From contig JAJFVA010000005.1 of the NCBI GenBank assembly GCA_021371995.1, positions 1-64,000 on the forward strand: a stretch of 64,000 nt of DNA. Reading direction: 5' to 3'. This DNA is from Methanoregulaceae archaeon. Lineage in GTDB: Archaea; Halobacteriota; Methanomicrobia; Methanomicrobiales; Methanospirillaceae. The notes beneath the pieces were generated by a model, which was not told where the DNA came from, ran no database searches, and saw nothing but the letters and a program-made list of their open reading frames with translations. A program made the position numbers and the translations under genes. Below are positions 34,546-43,227 of the stretch, piece by piece (position 1 is the first letter of the stretch; every line of letters begins with the position of its first letter).

Positions 34546-35472
34546 CTATTCCTTATATAGGCAGGACTGCACATCATGCCCGAGACGTCCTATTGCATCG
34601 GACCGGCAACGCTGGCAATGTCTCATCTGCTTCACGTATTTTGCACACTCATCCTGCATTTTTCTCTTCATTTCAGGAGTGGGCGGCGTTATATCGGCAA
34701 ACTTGTACTGGGCAATCAGGGGGATGACATTGAAATTATAAACCCCCATCTCCCCTACTTTTTTTGCGATCTCAGGAATATGCTCCTCGTTGATACCAGG
34801 GATATAGACGGTATTGATCTTGACAATCATGTGCCGCTCCACCGCCATCTCGATTCCCTTCAGCTGATTTTCAAGGAGAATCTTTGCACCTTCGAGGCCG
34901 GTATACCGCTTCCCCTTATAGTCGATGAACTGGTAGATCTTTGCCCCGATTTCTGGGTCAATTGCATTCAGCGTTACAGTGAGATTTCCCACATCGTATT
35001 TTTTGAGGAGATCAATTTTGTCGGGAAGGAGGAGGCCATTGGTGCTGAGGCACTTGATCACGTTCGGGAACTCCTCATGAAGCCTTCTCAGTGTTTCGAA
35101 GGTATTTTCATTGGCGAGCGGCTCTCCCGGCCCTGCAATGCCGATAACCTTGATATAATTGAACTTCTCCATCACCTTCCGGACCATATCAATTGCCTCG
35201 TCCGCGTTCAGTACCTTCGTAGTAACCCCCGGACGGCTTTCGTTTACGCAATCGAAATCCCGTATGCAGTAATTGCACTGGATATTGCATTTCGGGGCAA
35301 CCGGTAAATGACACCTGCCGAATGCATGGCATGCCTGCTCCGAAAAACAAGGGTGTTCCTTGATTCTCCGCAGCTGTTCCGGATCCCATTTGACCTTCCG
35401 ACCTGCAATCTCAGCCTCCCTGTATCCGTCGTCTGTCATGATCCCACTGGTACCAGTGTAGTTCGTGCTCAT
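34546..35472 (-). CDS. nifB: NifB-type radical SAM protein (stand-alone core)
   Basis: Radical SAM enzyme that builds NifB-co, the 8Fe-9S-C precursor of nitrogenase cofactor. It has 308 residues with the family N-terminal motif HPCFSEQACHAFGRCHLPVA, the SAM cluster motif CNIQCNYC and the C-terminal CQRCRSDAIGRLG. The NifX-like C-terminal domain of bacterial NifB is absent, as is usual in archaea. No nifHDK is near. NifB is often retained as a lone gene in methanogens, so nitrogen fixation cannot be concluded from this gene alone. A TATA-like CTATTTAAG lies about 35 bases upstream. Confidence 0.92.
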   Translation of the reverse strand: MSTNYTGTSGIMTDDGYREAEIAGRKVKWDPEQLRRIKEHPCFSEQACHAFGRCHLPVAPKCNIQCNYCIRDFDCVNESRPGVTTKVLNADEAIDMVRKVMEKFNYIKVIGIAGPGEPLANENTFETLRRLHEEFPNVIKCLSTNGLLLPDKIDLLKKYDVGNLTVTLNAIDPEIGAKIYQFIDYKGKRYTGLEGAKILLENQLKGIEMAVERHMIVKINTVYIPGINEEHIPEIAKKVGEMGVYNFNVIPLIAQYKFADITPPTPEMKRKMQDECAKYVKQMRHCQRCRSDAIGRLGHDVQSCLYKE

Positions 35473-35597
35473 CCCAATAAAAATGATTCTATGGGGACAT
35501 TTCCGGGCTTAAATAGCGAAGAATTTTATGGATATGGGACCTTGGTTTCCGGGCTCCCACAGCATGACTTATACTGGTTTACAATCGATTATGTACT

Positions 35598-36188
35598 ATG
35601 AACCTTGAAAAATCTTCAGCAGAAAAAAGGATACATTACGTATTGCTGTCCGCAATCCTTTTCCTCTGTTGCGCACTCCTGTTTGCGGCAGGCTGTACTA
35701 CGCCGCAGCAGGCTGGAGTAAAAACAAATGATACGGTTCGGGTGTTTTACACGGTATCATTCCCTGATGGAACAGAGTTCCAGAGCAATGTGAACGGGTC
35801 CCCTTTGGAATTTACTGTTGGCAGCGGGGATGTGATAGCCGGGTTCGACGAGGCAGTCATCGGGATGACCCCGGGTATGACAAAAACCGTGACGGTCGGT
35901 CCCGAGAAAGGGTATGGCCCCCACAATGCGAGCCTTATGTATGTGCTTGATATTGAAGAAGCACGTGCTATGAATAAAGAACTTCAGGAGAAAGGAAACC
36001 TCCAGGTTATCAACTACCCAAGCATTGGTCCCGTGGTCCTGTGGCAGGGAGAAGGAGGGCAAACCGGGTATTTACGGTTCATGAATACCACTCTTGAAAC
36101 AACCACGGTTGATATGAACCATCCCCTTGCCGGAAAGGATCTGATATTTGAAATTACCCTCGTCGATATTGTTGAAAAAACGTCATAA
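35598..36188 (+). CDS. Membrane-anchored FKBP-type peptidyl-prolyl isomerase (lipoprotein)
   Basis: Protein-folding helper of 196 residues placed outside the membrane. An N-terminal signal with lipobox FAAGC (Cys near 33) is followed by an FKBP domain of the SlyD type: VRVFYTVSFPDGTEFQSN, then the flap-bordering segment GSGDVIAGFDEAVIGMTPGM and VGPEKGYGPHN. The insert-in-flap region spans about 110-165. It is monocistronic. Surface FKBP lipoproteins are common in methanogens and probably assist folding of exported proteins. Confidence 0.92.
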   Translation: MNLEKSSAEKRIHYVLLSAILFLCCALLFAAGCTTPQQAGVKTNDTVRVFYTVSFPDGTEFQSNVNGSPLEFTVGSGDVIAGFDEAVIGMTPGMTKTVTVGPEKGYGPHNASLMYVLDIEEARAMNKELQEKGNLQVINYPSIGPVVLWQGEGGQTGYLRFMNTTLETTTVDMNHPLAGKDLIFEITLVDIVEKTS

Positions 36189-36938
36189 AAGAGAGCGCGG
36201 TGCAAGAAGATGCGCCCGATACCGTAAGCGGTCGAAATCCGGGAAAAAAGATTGGTCAATACATTTTTTGCATGGTATGACCGCTAAGGAAATGCCCGGA
36301 AATATTCTCTTCTCATGAAGGTGTCCTGATTGGAATAATTCAAATAATTTTGCCGGGATTTAATTTTTAAGAATTTTAAAATCGGGAAAAAGGGATCGCG
36401 GGTGGGTTTACCTGCCCGATTCGATCCGATACCTTTTTTATCAGAATGTTGTATCTCAAATTGGTGTACCGAACAACCGCCCCGTCATTGCTAATGCCTG
36501 GAGTACTGCCAATATAGATGCCACCTTGATTGTTTAGTGCTTTTCCGGGCAGGCTTCGCCCGCGGAATCGGTGCACCAAAAAATGGATTTTATCTTCTTC
36601 TATATAAATCAGTTGGTTAAATTCTCAATTTTTAACGATATTTTTGATGGCGTCAGCCAGATCACACTTCTTTGCGTGAAACAGCCCCTCATTCAACTTA
36701 AAAAATTTTAACAAAAATTCTTGCTTGGTTGATAAAAATAGCCAATATTATAAGTCCTATTGAAAACTCTATTCCTGTGCTCCAATCAACACTGCTGACC
36801 AGTACTTTTGCCGGAATTGACTATGAACGCATAAAACCGTATCAATTTTCATGTGTAAATTAAGGGGGTGCCGCACCCCTCTCATGATTTCGAATCCATC
36901 AGATCCCGGGTCCAAGTATACAAGACAAAAAAGAAAGA
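36189..36938. other. AT-rich gene-poor region
   Basis: About 750 bases with much lower GC than the flanks and many TATA-like runs. A minus-strand frame of 66 residues (GTG at 36576 to 36376) has a TTTATATAG element about 25 bases upstream, so a short leaderless gene is conceivable, but the sequence matches nothing I know. A hairpin GGGGTG/CACCCC (36865-36879) could be a terminator for the tRNA transcript or chance. Relics of transferred DNA beside a tRNA gene are possible but no integrase or att repeat is visible. Confidence 0.35.
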
Positions 36939-37012
36939 TGGGCTCGAGGAGATTCGAACTCCTGACCTCCGCCGTGTAAGGGCGACGTCATAACCAGCTA
37001 GACCACGAGCCC
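36939..37012 (-). tRNA. tRNA-Val (anticodon TAC)
   Basis: A full cloverleaf is visible on the minus strand: acceptor GGGCTCG/CGAGCCC, D arm, anticodon stem TCGCC/GGCGG around loop CTTACAC with TAC at its centre, and T arm AGGAG TTCGAAT CTCCT. The discriminator base is A and CCA is not encoded. There is no intron. Anticodon TAC reads GUA and related valine codons. Confidence 0.95.
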
Positions 37013-37040
37013 TGCAAGACTATACTAATTCGACGGTAAG

Positions 37041-37050
37041 CATATTAAAA
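37041..37050 (-). promoter_or_regulatory. TATA box of the tRNA-Val gene
   Basis: TTTTAATATG on the minus strand lies about 29 bases upstream of the tRNA 5' end, the expected archaeal spacing. Confidence 0.6.
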
Positions 37051-37275
37051 TTGTTGACTGCCGGGTTCTCTTCTTATTCACGGTGAGATCTCCCTTCCCG
37101 AAATTAAAAGTGCAGCAATAACGGAAGAAGGAATTTTTTTAATCGAGAATGGGGCAGGAACTCCGGATCTCCTGCGCCCTGGAAATTCTTAACTGGGTTG
37201 TCCCAAACAACCTGGCATTCCTGAAAACCGGAGAAATCCCTGTTTCACCGCTATCCGGGTTGGGATCAATGACCA

Positions 37276-37908
37276 TCAGTTCCTGAACTCTGCTGCAATT
37301 TCTGAACGGATCAACAGCTCCCCTCTCACTTTCATGGGCCACTCAACGATTTTGAGTGCCGTGAGGACGAGTCCTGGAAAAAGAGATTCCACCTCATCTG
37401 CTGAAAAATAATGGGTAAGGATGCCGTCACCTCTCCGGTAGGTATGTGGTTCGACAAGTGAACCCCTGCCTTCCCTGAAGTCCCGGACAGAAAAAACCCT
37501 GAGGAATAGAACACCGCCGGGAATGAGGACCCGTTCTGATTCTGCTGCAACACGAGTTCGTCCCTTCAATGGAATATGACCGAGAAGATGAGAAAGGAAC
37601 ACTGCATCAAAGGTCTCGCTTATCAAGGGCATTGTGCCGGCATCCGCCTTTATGAACATTACATCGTGCAGGGCGTGATGACCCGAGCTGATCCGGATTG
37701 CTTCACGTGAAAAATCCATGGCGACAATATCCCATCCCCTGCCTGCCATAGCCAGAAGCGATTTGCCGTCCCCGCAGCCGGCTTCAAGAACCCTGGCTCC
37801 TGGAAAAAGTACCGGCAGATCAGGGGGGGCACCTCCATACTTCCTCCCGCTTGATTGGTATCCCGCATCCCAGGCTGACTGCTCAGATACGGGAAAACTC
37901 TGCAGCAT
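37276..37908 (-). CDS. Class I SAM-dependent methyltransferase, substrate unknown
   Basis: A 210-residue Rossmann-fold methyltransferase. Motif I is VLEAGCGDGKSLLAMA (about 40-55), then IVAMDFSREAI (acidic residue after strand 2), DAGTMPLISETFDAVFLSHLLGH-like motif II region and LIPGGVLFLRVFS. It has no cofactor-specific features that indicate a substrate. It sits 21 bases after the mch stop and on the same strand, so the two may be co-transcribed. Confidence 0.88.
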   Translation of the reverse strand: MLQSFPVSEQSAWDAGYQSSGRKYGGAPPDLPVLFPGARVLEAGCGDGKSLLAMAGRGWDIVAMDFSREAIRISSGHHALHDVMFIKADAGTMPLISETFDAVFLSHLLGHIPLKGRTRVAAESERVLIPGGVLFLRVFSVRDFREGRGSLVEPHTYRRGDGILTHYFSADEVESLFPGLVLTALKIVEWPMKVRGELLIRSEIAAEFRN

Positions 37909-37929
37909 GAAAAGAAAAATAGGGATAAT

Positions 37930-38877
37930 TCACATGAGTCCGAAGGATTTCAGCGTGACATCAGGATTCACCGTGCCGCAGTGATACACCACGCCCTCGG
38001 TGAGTTCGTTTATTACCACTTCTGCTGGGGAAAAGAGCGAGGTATCTATCTTGTAGAAGTCGAACTGTGCCTCCTTGAAGATCTCATAGAACGGTTTTCC
38101 ATACCCTTTTGACTTGTTGCTCGGAATCTTCTCCAGATATTCCCTGATTTCCGGGGCCTTCATGGTGAGCATAATCCGGCCATGATAGATCGTTGCATCA
38201 TTGGTGGTTCCCATTGCCCGGGTTGCATCTTTCTTAACCGGTGGGACAGGGGCAGTGCCAAACCCTGCAACAATCTTTTTTGTGTCAAAACCGAGCTCAT
38301 TCAGTTTATAGACCGCAGTCTCGACGCACCTGCCTGCCACCTGGATGGAACCAACAATGGATGCAGTGGGGGCAACCACGGCACACAGGTTTGCAACATC
38401 GACCTGGCATTCCTCTGCGATCTTTTCCATCACCCCTCCGTTCGGGAGATGGTCACTCTCTAGCGCGATGATTGCCGAGTCAAAATCATCCTCGTAATCG
38501 ATCACCTCATAGGTGTGTTTGGGCTTGAGAGAGAGCGCCCGGGCCGGCCCGCTCCCCATTGCAAAATAATTATTCTGTTTGACTGTCCAGCCTGCTTTCT
38601 GGGCACCAAGGCAGGATATCGCCGGATAGTCTGTAAAGACATCGATAAACGGGACAGGGAACTCCTTGATAGAACCCATCCTGAAGTTTACCTCCCCGAG
38701 TCCACCCATACAGATCTCGGTGAAAGCCCTCCCGGCAGCATATCCTCCTCGCGTGCTTACTCCGCAGTCAACGATCCGTGCGCCGTTATCCAGTTCATGG
38801 TACGCAGCATTGAATTCTTCGGCATATTCTGCCAGGTTTTCAAAAATTTCGAGAGCTAATTCATTCACACTGAGCAC
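37930..38877 (-). CDS. mch: Methenyltetrahydromethanopterin cyclohydrolase (GTG start)
   Basis: Third step of methanogenesis, conversion of formyl- to methenyl-tetrahydromethanopterin. The protein is 315 residues when begun at the GTG at 38877, reading VLSVNELALEIFENL, which matches the Mch N-terminus. An ATG at 38898 would add seven residues; GGGGG lies eight bases before the GTG and would be inside the longer form. Family segments DCGVSTRGGYAAGR, GLGEVNFRMG, NYFAMGSGPARAL and FGTAPVPPV are intact. It stands apart from ftr and fwd genes, as is common. Confidence 0.95.
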   Translation of the reverse strand: MLSVNELALEIFENLAEYAEEFNAAYHELDNGARIVDCGVSTRGGYAAGRAFTEICMGGLGEVNFRMGSIKEFPVPFIDVFTDYPAISCLGAQKAGWTVKQNNYFAMGSGPARALSLKPKHTYEVIDYEDDFDSAIIALESDHLPNGGVMEKIAEECQVDVANLCAVVAPTASIVGSIQVAGRCVETAVYKLNELGFDTKKIVAGFGTAPVPPVKKDATRAMGTTNDATIYHGRIMLTMKAPEIREYLEKIPSNKSKGYGKPFYEIFKEAQFDFYKIDTSLFSPAEVVINELTEGVVYHCGTVNPDVTLKSFGLM

Positions 38878-38954
38878 GTGGAATACCCCCTTTACCATAA
38901 GACATGGTTGCCAAAGAGATAAGATTTTTCAAATGATTCGTTTTATAAATCCCC

Positions 38955-40079
38955 TTATCCGATATATTCGATTATTTTTGCTGGATCATAGCGGAGGCTG
39001 ATCACCCGGGTCCTCCCTTTCCCGTCGCGGTATTGGAGGTTGATGAGCCGCATTGCATCAAATTTCTTGATGATCTCATAATAGCGGGTATACCCTATCT
39101 GCATGGATTCCCTGACCGCCTTGTATACCTCCCCTGCATTCATCTCGGCATCTTTCGTGCTGTGATCCGCAAGAGCCTTTAAAACTGTCTTTTCTTCATC
39201 CTTGAGGGACTTGACTGAGAAGGAGAGGTGGAGATACTTTGAGATATCATATGCCCGGCAGATGTCCTCTCTTTCAATAGCGCGGCTGGCCCGCCTTTCG
39301 GCATTCAGGGCTGCCCGTTTGAGAAGATCGATTCCGACACGAAGATCCCCTGATTTCTGCGTCTGTTCAACGACAAGGGCAAACATCTCCTCCGGGAGGC
39401 ATCCGGGATAGAGCCCCTGCATCACCCGTTCCCTCACAATCTCCCGCACTTCCTCACCACTGTAAGGAGGAAAATAGATCTCCGAGGGACGAAATACAGA
39501 AGAGACCCGTGCATCCACCGCCTGTGAAAGGTCAACATCCATATCGCTGATGATCACAATTACCCCGATGCGGGTCCCGGGATATGCCTCATGGGACCGG
39601 AGGAGCGAGTACAGGACCCGGTTCATCTCATTTTCGTACAGGAGATAGTTGGCGTCGTCAAGCGCCACAAGGAGAATGATCTCCTCCTTTAACAGGAGCC
39701 GGGCAATCGCGTCGAAGACCTGTTTGAAGGAGGTACCGGATGCAGGGGGGAGGTGACCGGAGAGTCTTCTGTAAATCTGGGAGAAGATAGCAAACTTGGT
39801 GTTGTCGATCTGGCAATTGATATAGATCGGGACGAGTTTCTTGGTGGTCTCCTCAATCTCGGAAAAAAGTTTCCTGACGCTCGTTGTCTTTCCCGTGCCC
39901 GGCAGGCCCCGGCATATGGTATTAAGGGGACGGCCGCCCCGGAGCCCGGGTTGGATCTGGAATGCCAGTTCACGCATCTGGCTCTCCCTGTGGTTAAACT
40001 GCTCGGGGACATAATCGATCTCAAAGACCTCGGGGTCTCGAAAGAGTGTCTCATCCCACATCAGGAGGTTCTTTTTCAT
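38955..40079 (-). CDS. cdc6: Orc1/Cdc6 replication initiator
   Basis: Origin-recognition and helicase-loading AAA ATPase. It has 374 residues with Walker A ICRGLPGTGKTTSVRK, Walker B LLVALDDANYL, sensor regions and a C-terminal winged helix (TRYYEIIKKFDAMRLINLQY). It is shorter than the major Orc1 in many archaea (about 410) and the DD in Walker B replaces the more common DE. It may be a secondary initiator. I see no origin-recognition-box repeats beside it, so an adjacent origin is not supported. Confidence 0.93.
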   Translation of the reverse strand: MKKNLLMWDETLFRDPEVFEIDYVPEQFNHRESQMRELAFQIQPGLRGGRPLNTICRGLPGTGKTTSVRKLFSEIEETTKKLVPIYINCQIDNTKFAIFSQIYRRLSGHLPPASGTSFKQVFDAIARLLLKEEIILLVALDDANYLLYENEMNRVLYSLLRSHEAYPGTRIGVIVIISDMDVDLSQAVDARVSSVFRPSEIYFPPYSGEEVREIVRERVMQGLYPGCLPEEMFALVVEQTQKSGDLRVGIDLLKRAALNAERRASRAIEREDICRAYDISKYLHLSFSVKSLKDEEKTVLKALADHSTKDAEMNAGEVYKAVRESMQIGYTRYYEIIKKFDAMRLINLQYRDGKGRTRVISLRYDPAKIIEYIG

Positions 40080-40106
40080 CCGGGCATACCTCGCTTTCTT
40101 GTCCTT

Positions 40107-40580
40107 TTAAAGGTTCTTCATACAAGCCCTGCACAGAGTCCTGCTGGTGAAGAGCTGACTCATCTTCTGCTCTGCAGGGCTTACAGGTGCGCCGCAAGAG
40201 GCACAGGTTATGACTGGTATTGCTCCTGGCGCCGTAGGCGGGGCTTCACCAGATATCTCCGAAATTTCAGGAGCAACAGGAACAACCTCCGGTTTGCGTC
40301 CGATGGCGCTATCATCAGGAGGAGGCGGAATTTCCCCGGACCCGCTCAATCCGGTAACCATGCCGGCAGATCCAGGAAACACGCGCCTGCGGTAGCTGTT
40401 GACCCGTTCTGCTGTTGCCGGATCATTCCTTCCGAAGCTCCCAAGGATAGTGTCGAGGAAGCGGGAGAGATTTTCACCGTCTTTTGTGGAATTCACTTCA
40501 CCGCTCACCTCGAGGCGCAGGTTCTCGTAGTGCTCCAGATTCACGGTAACACCAATGGTGAGGGTCTTATGGTTGCCCAT
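40107..40580 (-). CDS. Uncharacterised protein with C-terminal zinc ribbon
   Basis: 157 residues from the ATG at 40580; the longer frame to 40697 overlaps apgM and I reject it. The N-terminal 60 residues form a beta-alpha domain (LTIGVTVNLEHYENLRLEVS). A Pro/Gly/Ser-rich linker follows, then CASCGAPVSPAEQKM and CRACMKNL at the C-terminus, enough for one zinc site. It lies 27 bases upstream of cdc6 on the same strand, so it may be co-transcribed with the replication initiator. Function unknown. Confidence 0.75.
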   Translation of the reverse strand: MGNHKTLTIGVTVNLEHYENLRLEVSGEVNSTKDGENLSRFLDTILGSFGRNDPATAERVNSYRRRVFPGSAGMVTGLSGSGEIPPPPDDSAIGRKPEVVPVAPEISEISGEAPPTAPGAIPVITCASCGAPVSPAEQKMSQLFTSRTLCRACMKNL

Positions 40581-40636
40581 GAGATCATATTCTCCACCCG
40601 CTCTGATATGGTTTATGATACAGGGGGCAGGGAAGG

Positions 40637-41788
40637 TTATAAGAAGAGAAGGGGAAGGAACCGGGGGGCATCGATCGTACCATATCCCCCGCGGCAACCC
40701 TCTTTTTCTGAAAAAACACGGGTATCATCAGAGCCTTTCCCCCATATGGCAAACGGGACAGGTTCCGGAGTATGCGTCCTGATCCGAACCGGGGTGGGAT
40801 GGTCGGGAAGAACAGCGACGATGCCTGAAAACTCCTTCATGATTGTCCCAACCAGTTCATCCACCCTCTCGATTGCCCTCACCTTTTCGGGAGCATTCCC
40901 GAGGTGACCTGCTTCATCTGGTGCCTCGATGTGTACATATACAAAATCGAGGTGTTTTGCAGCATCCAGTGCATATGCTGCCTTCGCCTGGTAGTCGGTG
41001 TCAAGGTACCCTGTTGCTCCCGGCACCCGGATTACCTCCATCTTTGCAAGCCTCGCAATCCCCTGGAGGAGGTCTACTGCGGAAATGACCCCGCCATCCT
41101 TTCCGAAAAGGTTCCGGAACGGGGTGAGGGATGGTCTCTTTCCCCCGCTCCATGGCCATATCTGAGTCGCAGGGGGCTTTGCCTTTGAGGCTCGTGCCAG
41201 GTTCACCGGATGGTCCGAAAAGATCTCCCTGCTTTTCTCCATACAGTTCAGGAGAATCCCTGCATCCTTCCCTGCCGGGAGATACGGATCAATCTTCTCC
41301 CCTACGAAATCATGCGGCGGGTATGTTACCGCGCCCCCACCTCCCCTCACTACAAGGAGGTTCCTGTAGCTGATCCCGGGATAGAGCGAAACGGACGGGG
41401 TCTGTTCTGCAAGGGTGGCAAAGAGGGCTTTTCCTTCCCCGCTCGAGATATGTCCTGCAGAAAAGTCAGTCATCACACCTTCCATGACCGTCACAAGATT
41501 GCACCGGTAAGCCACATCATCCGCGGCAAGGTCAATCTCCATGCTCGCGGCTTCCAGGGCCCCCCTCCCTGTGTAGCATGAACGGGGGTCGTAACCGAGA
41601 ATCCCGAGATTGGCTATATCGCTTCCTGCCTCATACCCCTCCGGTATTGTCCGGATCATCCCCATCATTCCCTCGCGGGCTATCCTGTCCATGTTGGGAG
41701 TCCGGGCGTATTCAAGAGGGGTTTTTCCCCCTAGCTCTGCCAGTGGTTCATCCGCCATTCCATCGCCGAGAATTACGATATATTTCAT
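40637..41788 (-). CDS. apgM: Cofactor-independent phosphoglycerate mutase, archaeal type
   Basis: Interconverts 3- and 2-phosphoglycerate in gluconeogenesis/glycolysis. It has 383 residues in the alkaline phosphatase superfamily, with YIVILGDGMAD (metal-binding Asp) at the N-terminus, YEAGSDIANLGILGYDP (nucleophile Ser in GSD), and DFVYVHIEAPDEAGHLGN plus VAVLPDHPTP near the C-terminus. Its ATG overlaps the stop of the next upstream gene by four bases. Confidence 0.94.
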   Translation of the reverse strand: MKYIVILGDGMADEPLAELGGKTPLEYARTPNMDRIAREGMMGMIRTIPEGYEAGSDIANLGILGYDPRSCYTGRGALEAASMEIDLAADDVAYRCNLVTVMEGVMTDFSAGHISSGEGKALFATLAEQTPSVSLYPGISYRNLLVVRGGGGAVTYPPHDFVGEKIDPYLPAGKDAGILLNCMEKSREIFSDHPVNLARASKAKPPATQIWPWSGGKRPSLTPFRNLFGKDGGVISAVDLLQGIARLAKMEVIRVPGATGYLDTDYQAKAAYALDAAKHLDFVYVHIEAPDEAGHLGNAPEKVRAIERVDELVGTIMKEFSGIVAVLPDHPTPVRIRTHTPEPVPFAIWGKGSDDTRVFSEKEGCRGGYGTIDAPRFLPLLFL

Positions 41789-42255
41789 GGTAGCGCCTCA
41801 AACAGGTTCAAAATTCCGAGAGTAGGGAGGGTGGTTATCAGCGCAGCGACCACCGCGCCGGCTGAGATGGCAACGAATGCCGTTTTCCATTCAATATTGA
41901 ATACAAATGCCATGGCGGCACCCGTCCATACTCCCGTTCCCGGGAGCGGTATCGCTACAAAGAGGAAGAGTGCATATACTCCCCACCGGGCTATCGATGC
42001 TTCGTTTTTCCTTGTTCTTTCAAAGACCCAGGAAAAAAATCTCTCCATAATGGCTGACTTACTCCGCAGCCAGTTGGATAACGGCCCAAGCAGCAGAAGA
42101 AGGGGAATGATCGGGAGAAGGTTTCCAATGATACCAAAGAAAAAAGCCCAGCCCGGGGGAAAACCGAGCACTATAGCGAACGGTACGGCGTAACGGGCCT
42201 CAAAGGAAGGAAATGCCCCGAAAAAAACCACAAGGAGGGCCGAGTAAGGATCCAT
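41785..42255 (-). CDS. Small membrane protein of the small multidrug export family
   Basis: A 156-residue integral membrane protein with about four to five hydrophobic helices (FFFGIIGNLLPIIPLLLLL; YALFLFVAIPLPGTGVWTG). It has the family PLPGTG motif and the early FPSFEARYAVPFAI segment. The family name reflects a proposed transport role that has little experimental support. The ATG at 42255 directly follows the epimerase stop; GGTGAT precedes it. It is coupled to both neighbours. Confidence 0.85.
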   Translation of the reverse strand: MDPYSALLVVFFGAFPSFEARYAVPFAIVLGFPPGWAFFFGIIGNLLPIIPLLLLLGPLSNWLRSKSAIMERFFSWVFERTRKNEASIARWGVYALFLFVAIPLPGTGVWTGAAMAFVFNIEWKTAFVAISAGAVVAALITTLPTLGILNLFEALP

Positions 42256-42258
42256 CAA

Positions 42259-43188
42259 TCACCTTATCATGGCACGGACTGCTTCCTGCACGCTCTCGCG
42301 CGACCCGCGTTTCGGGGACCAGCCGAGCGCCTTGATCCGATCAATAGCAAGCTGCATCTTTGGAACATCCCCGATCCATCCCCTGGAACCTCCTGTGTAG
42401 CGGTAAGTAACACTGCGGAGACCCAGTTCCCCGCAAACGATTTGTGCAATCGTTGTTACATTCACCCAGTCTTCCGAACCGATATTGAAAACATTATAAC
42501 TATCCTTTGCATGTTCAGCAGCAAAGAGCATCGCATCAACACATTCATCCACGAGCAGATAGGATTTGCTTTGGGCCCCATCCCCGAGGATCTCAAGTTC
42601 GCGGGGGTTTTTCCGGAGCTTTCCGATAAAATCAGGTATTACCCCATGACCACTCCGTGATCCGATGATATTGGCAAACCTGTACACCCACGCCTTCATC
42701 CCATAAGTATGGCAGTAGGAAGCGATCAGCGCTTCACAGGCAAGTTTACTCGCGCCGTATACGGAAATGGGCTCAAGCGGGGTATAATCTTCCGGTGTGG
42801 GGAGAATCATGGCATCGCCGTACACGGTTGAGGTTGAGGTGAAGAGGATCTCTCTCGCAGACCCGTTCCTCATCGCTTCAAGCACCCTGAAAGTAGCAAT
42901 AATATTGTTTCTAATCTGGGATTCAGGAGAGACAGAACTCATCCGCACATCGGGATCCGCAGCCAGATGACAGACCCGTTCCGCTCCTTCCAGTGCCTGC
43001 TGCCATCCGTCACCGAGCAGGTCATACGGGAGGAGGTTGACGTCCCCTGCTTCAAGATGCCCGGCCAGGTGGTCCCGCGATCCTGCGGAGAGGGAATCTA
43101 TCACGATAACCGGGTCGCCCTGTGCTACCAGCGCGTCTACAAGGTGGGAACCAATGAATCCGGCCCCGCCAGTCACCACGCACACCAT
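42259..43188 (-). CDS. NAD-dependent sugar-nucleotide epimerase/dehydratase
   Basis: Extended short-chain dehydrogenase of 309 residues, similar to UDP-glucose 4-epimerase. The NAD motif is VTGGAGFIGSHLVDALV, and the catalytic residues are Ser/Thr in FTSTSTVYGD and YGASK (Tyr and Lys). It likely supplies a sugar nucleotide for surface glycans, as glycosylation genes follow elsewhere in the window. Substrate cannot be determined; GalE is the closest general description. Confidence 0.9.
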   Translation of the reverse strand: MVCVVTGGAGFIGSHLVDALVAQGDPVIVIDSLSAGSRDHLAGHLEAGDVNLLPYDLLGDGWQQALEGAERVCHLAADPDVRMSSVSPESQIRNNIIATFRVLEAMRNGSAREILFTSTSTVYGDAMILPTPEDYTPLEPISVYGASKLACEALIASYCHTYGMKAWVYRFANIIGSRSGHGVIPDFIGKLRKNPRELEILGDGAQSKSYLLVDECVDAMLFAAEHAKDSYNVFNIGSEDWVNVTTIAQIVCGELGLRSVTYRYTGGSRGWIGDVPKMQLAIDRIKALGWSPKRGSRESVQEAVRAMIR

Positions 43189-43227
43189 TATAACCTAATA
43201 TCTCTCTTGCGCTATAGGATTACTGCT

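Noticed and set aside
37139-37342. Short minus-strand frame after the methyltransferase gene
   Set aside because: It overlaps the methyltransferase end in another frame, with no start signal or family likeness.
38878-40106. Replication origin beside orc1/cdc6
   Set aside because: The flanking gaps are short and carry no repeated origin-recognition-box sequence.
39753-40907. 384-residue plus-strand frame over cdc6, the zinc-ribbon gene and apgM
   Set aside because: It is a shadow of three recognised minus-strand genes with unusual Arg/Gly content and no motif.
42967-43227. 87-residue N-terminal extension of marker protein 12
   Set aside because: It lies antisense in the epimerase gene, and the family begins at the ATG at 43228.
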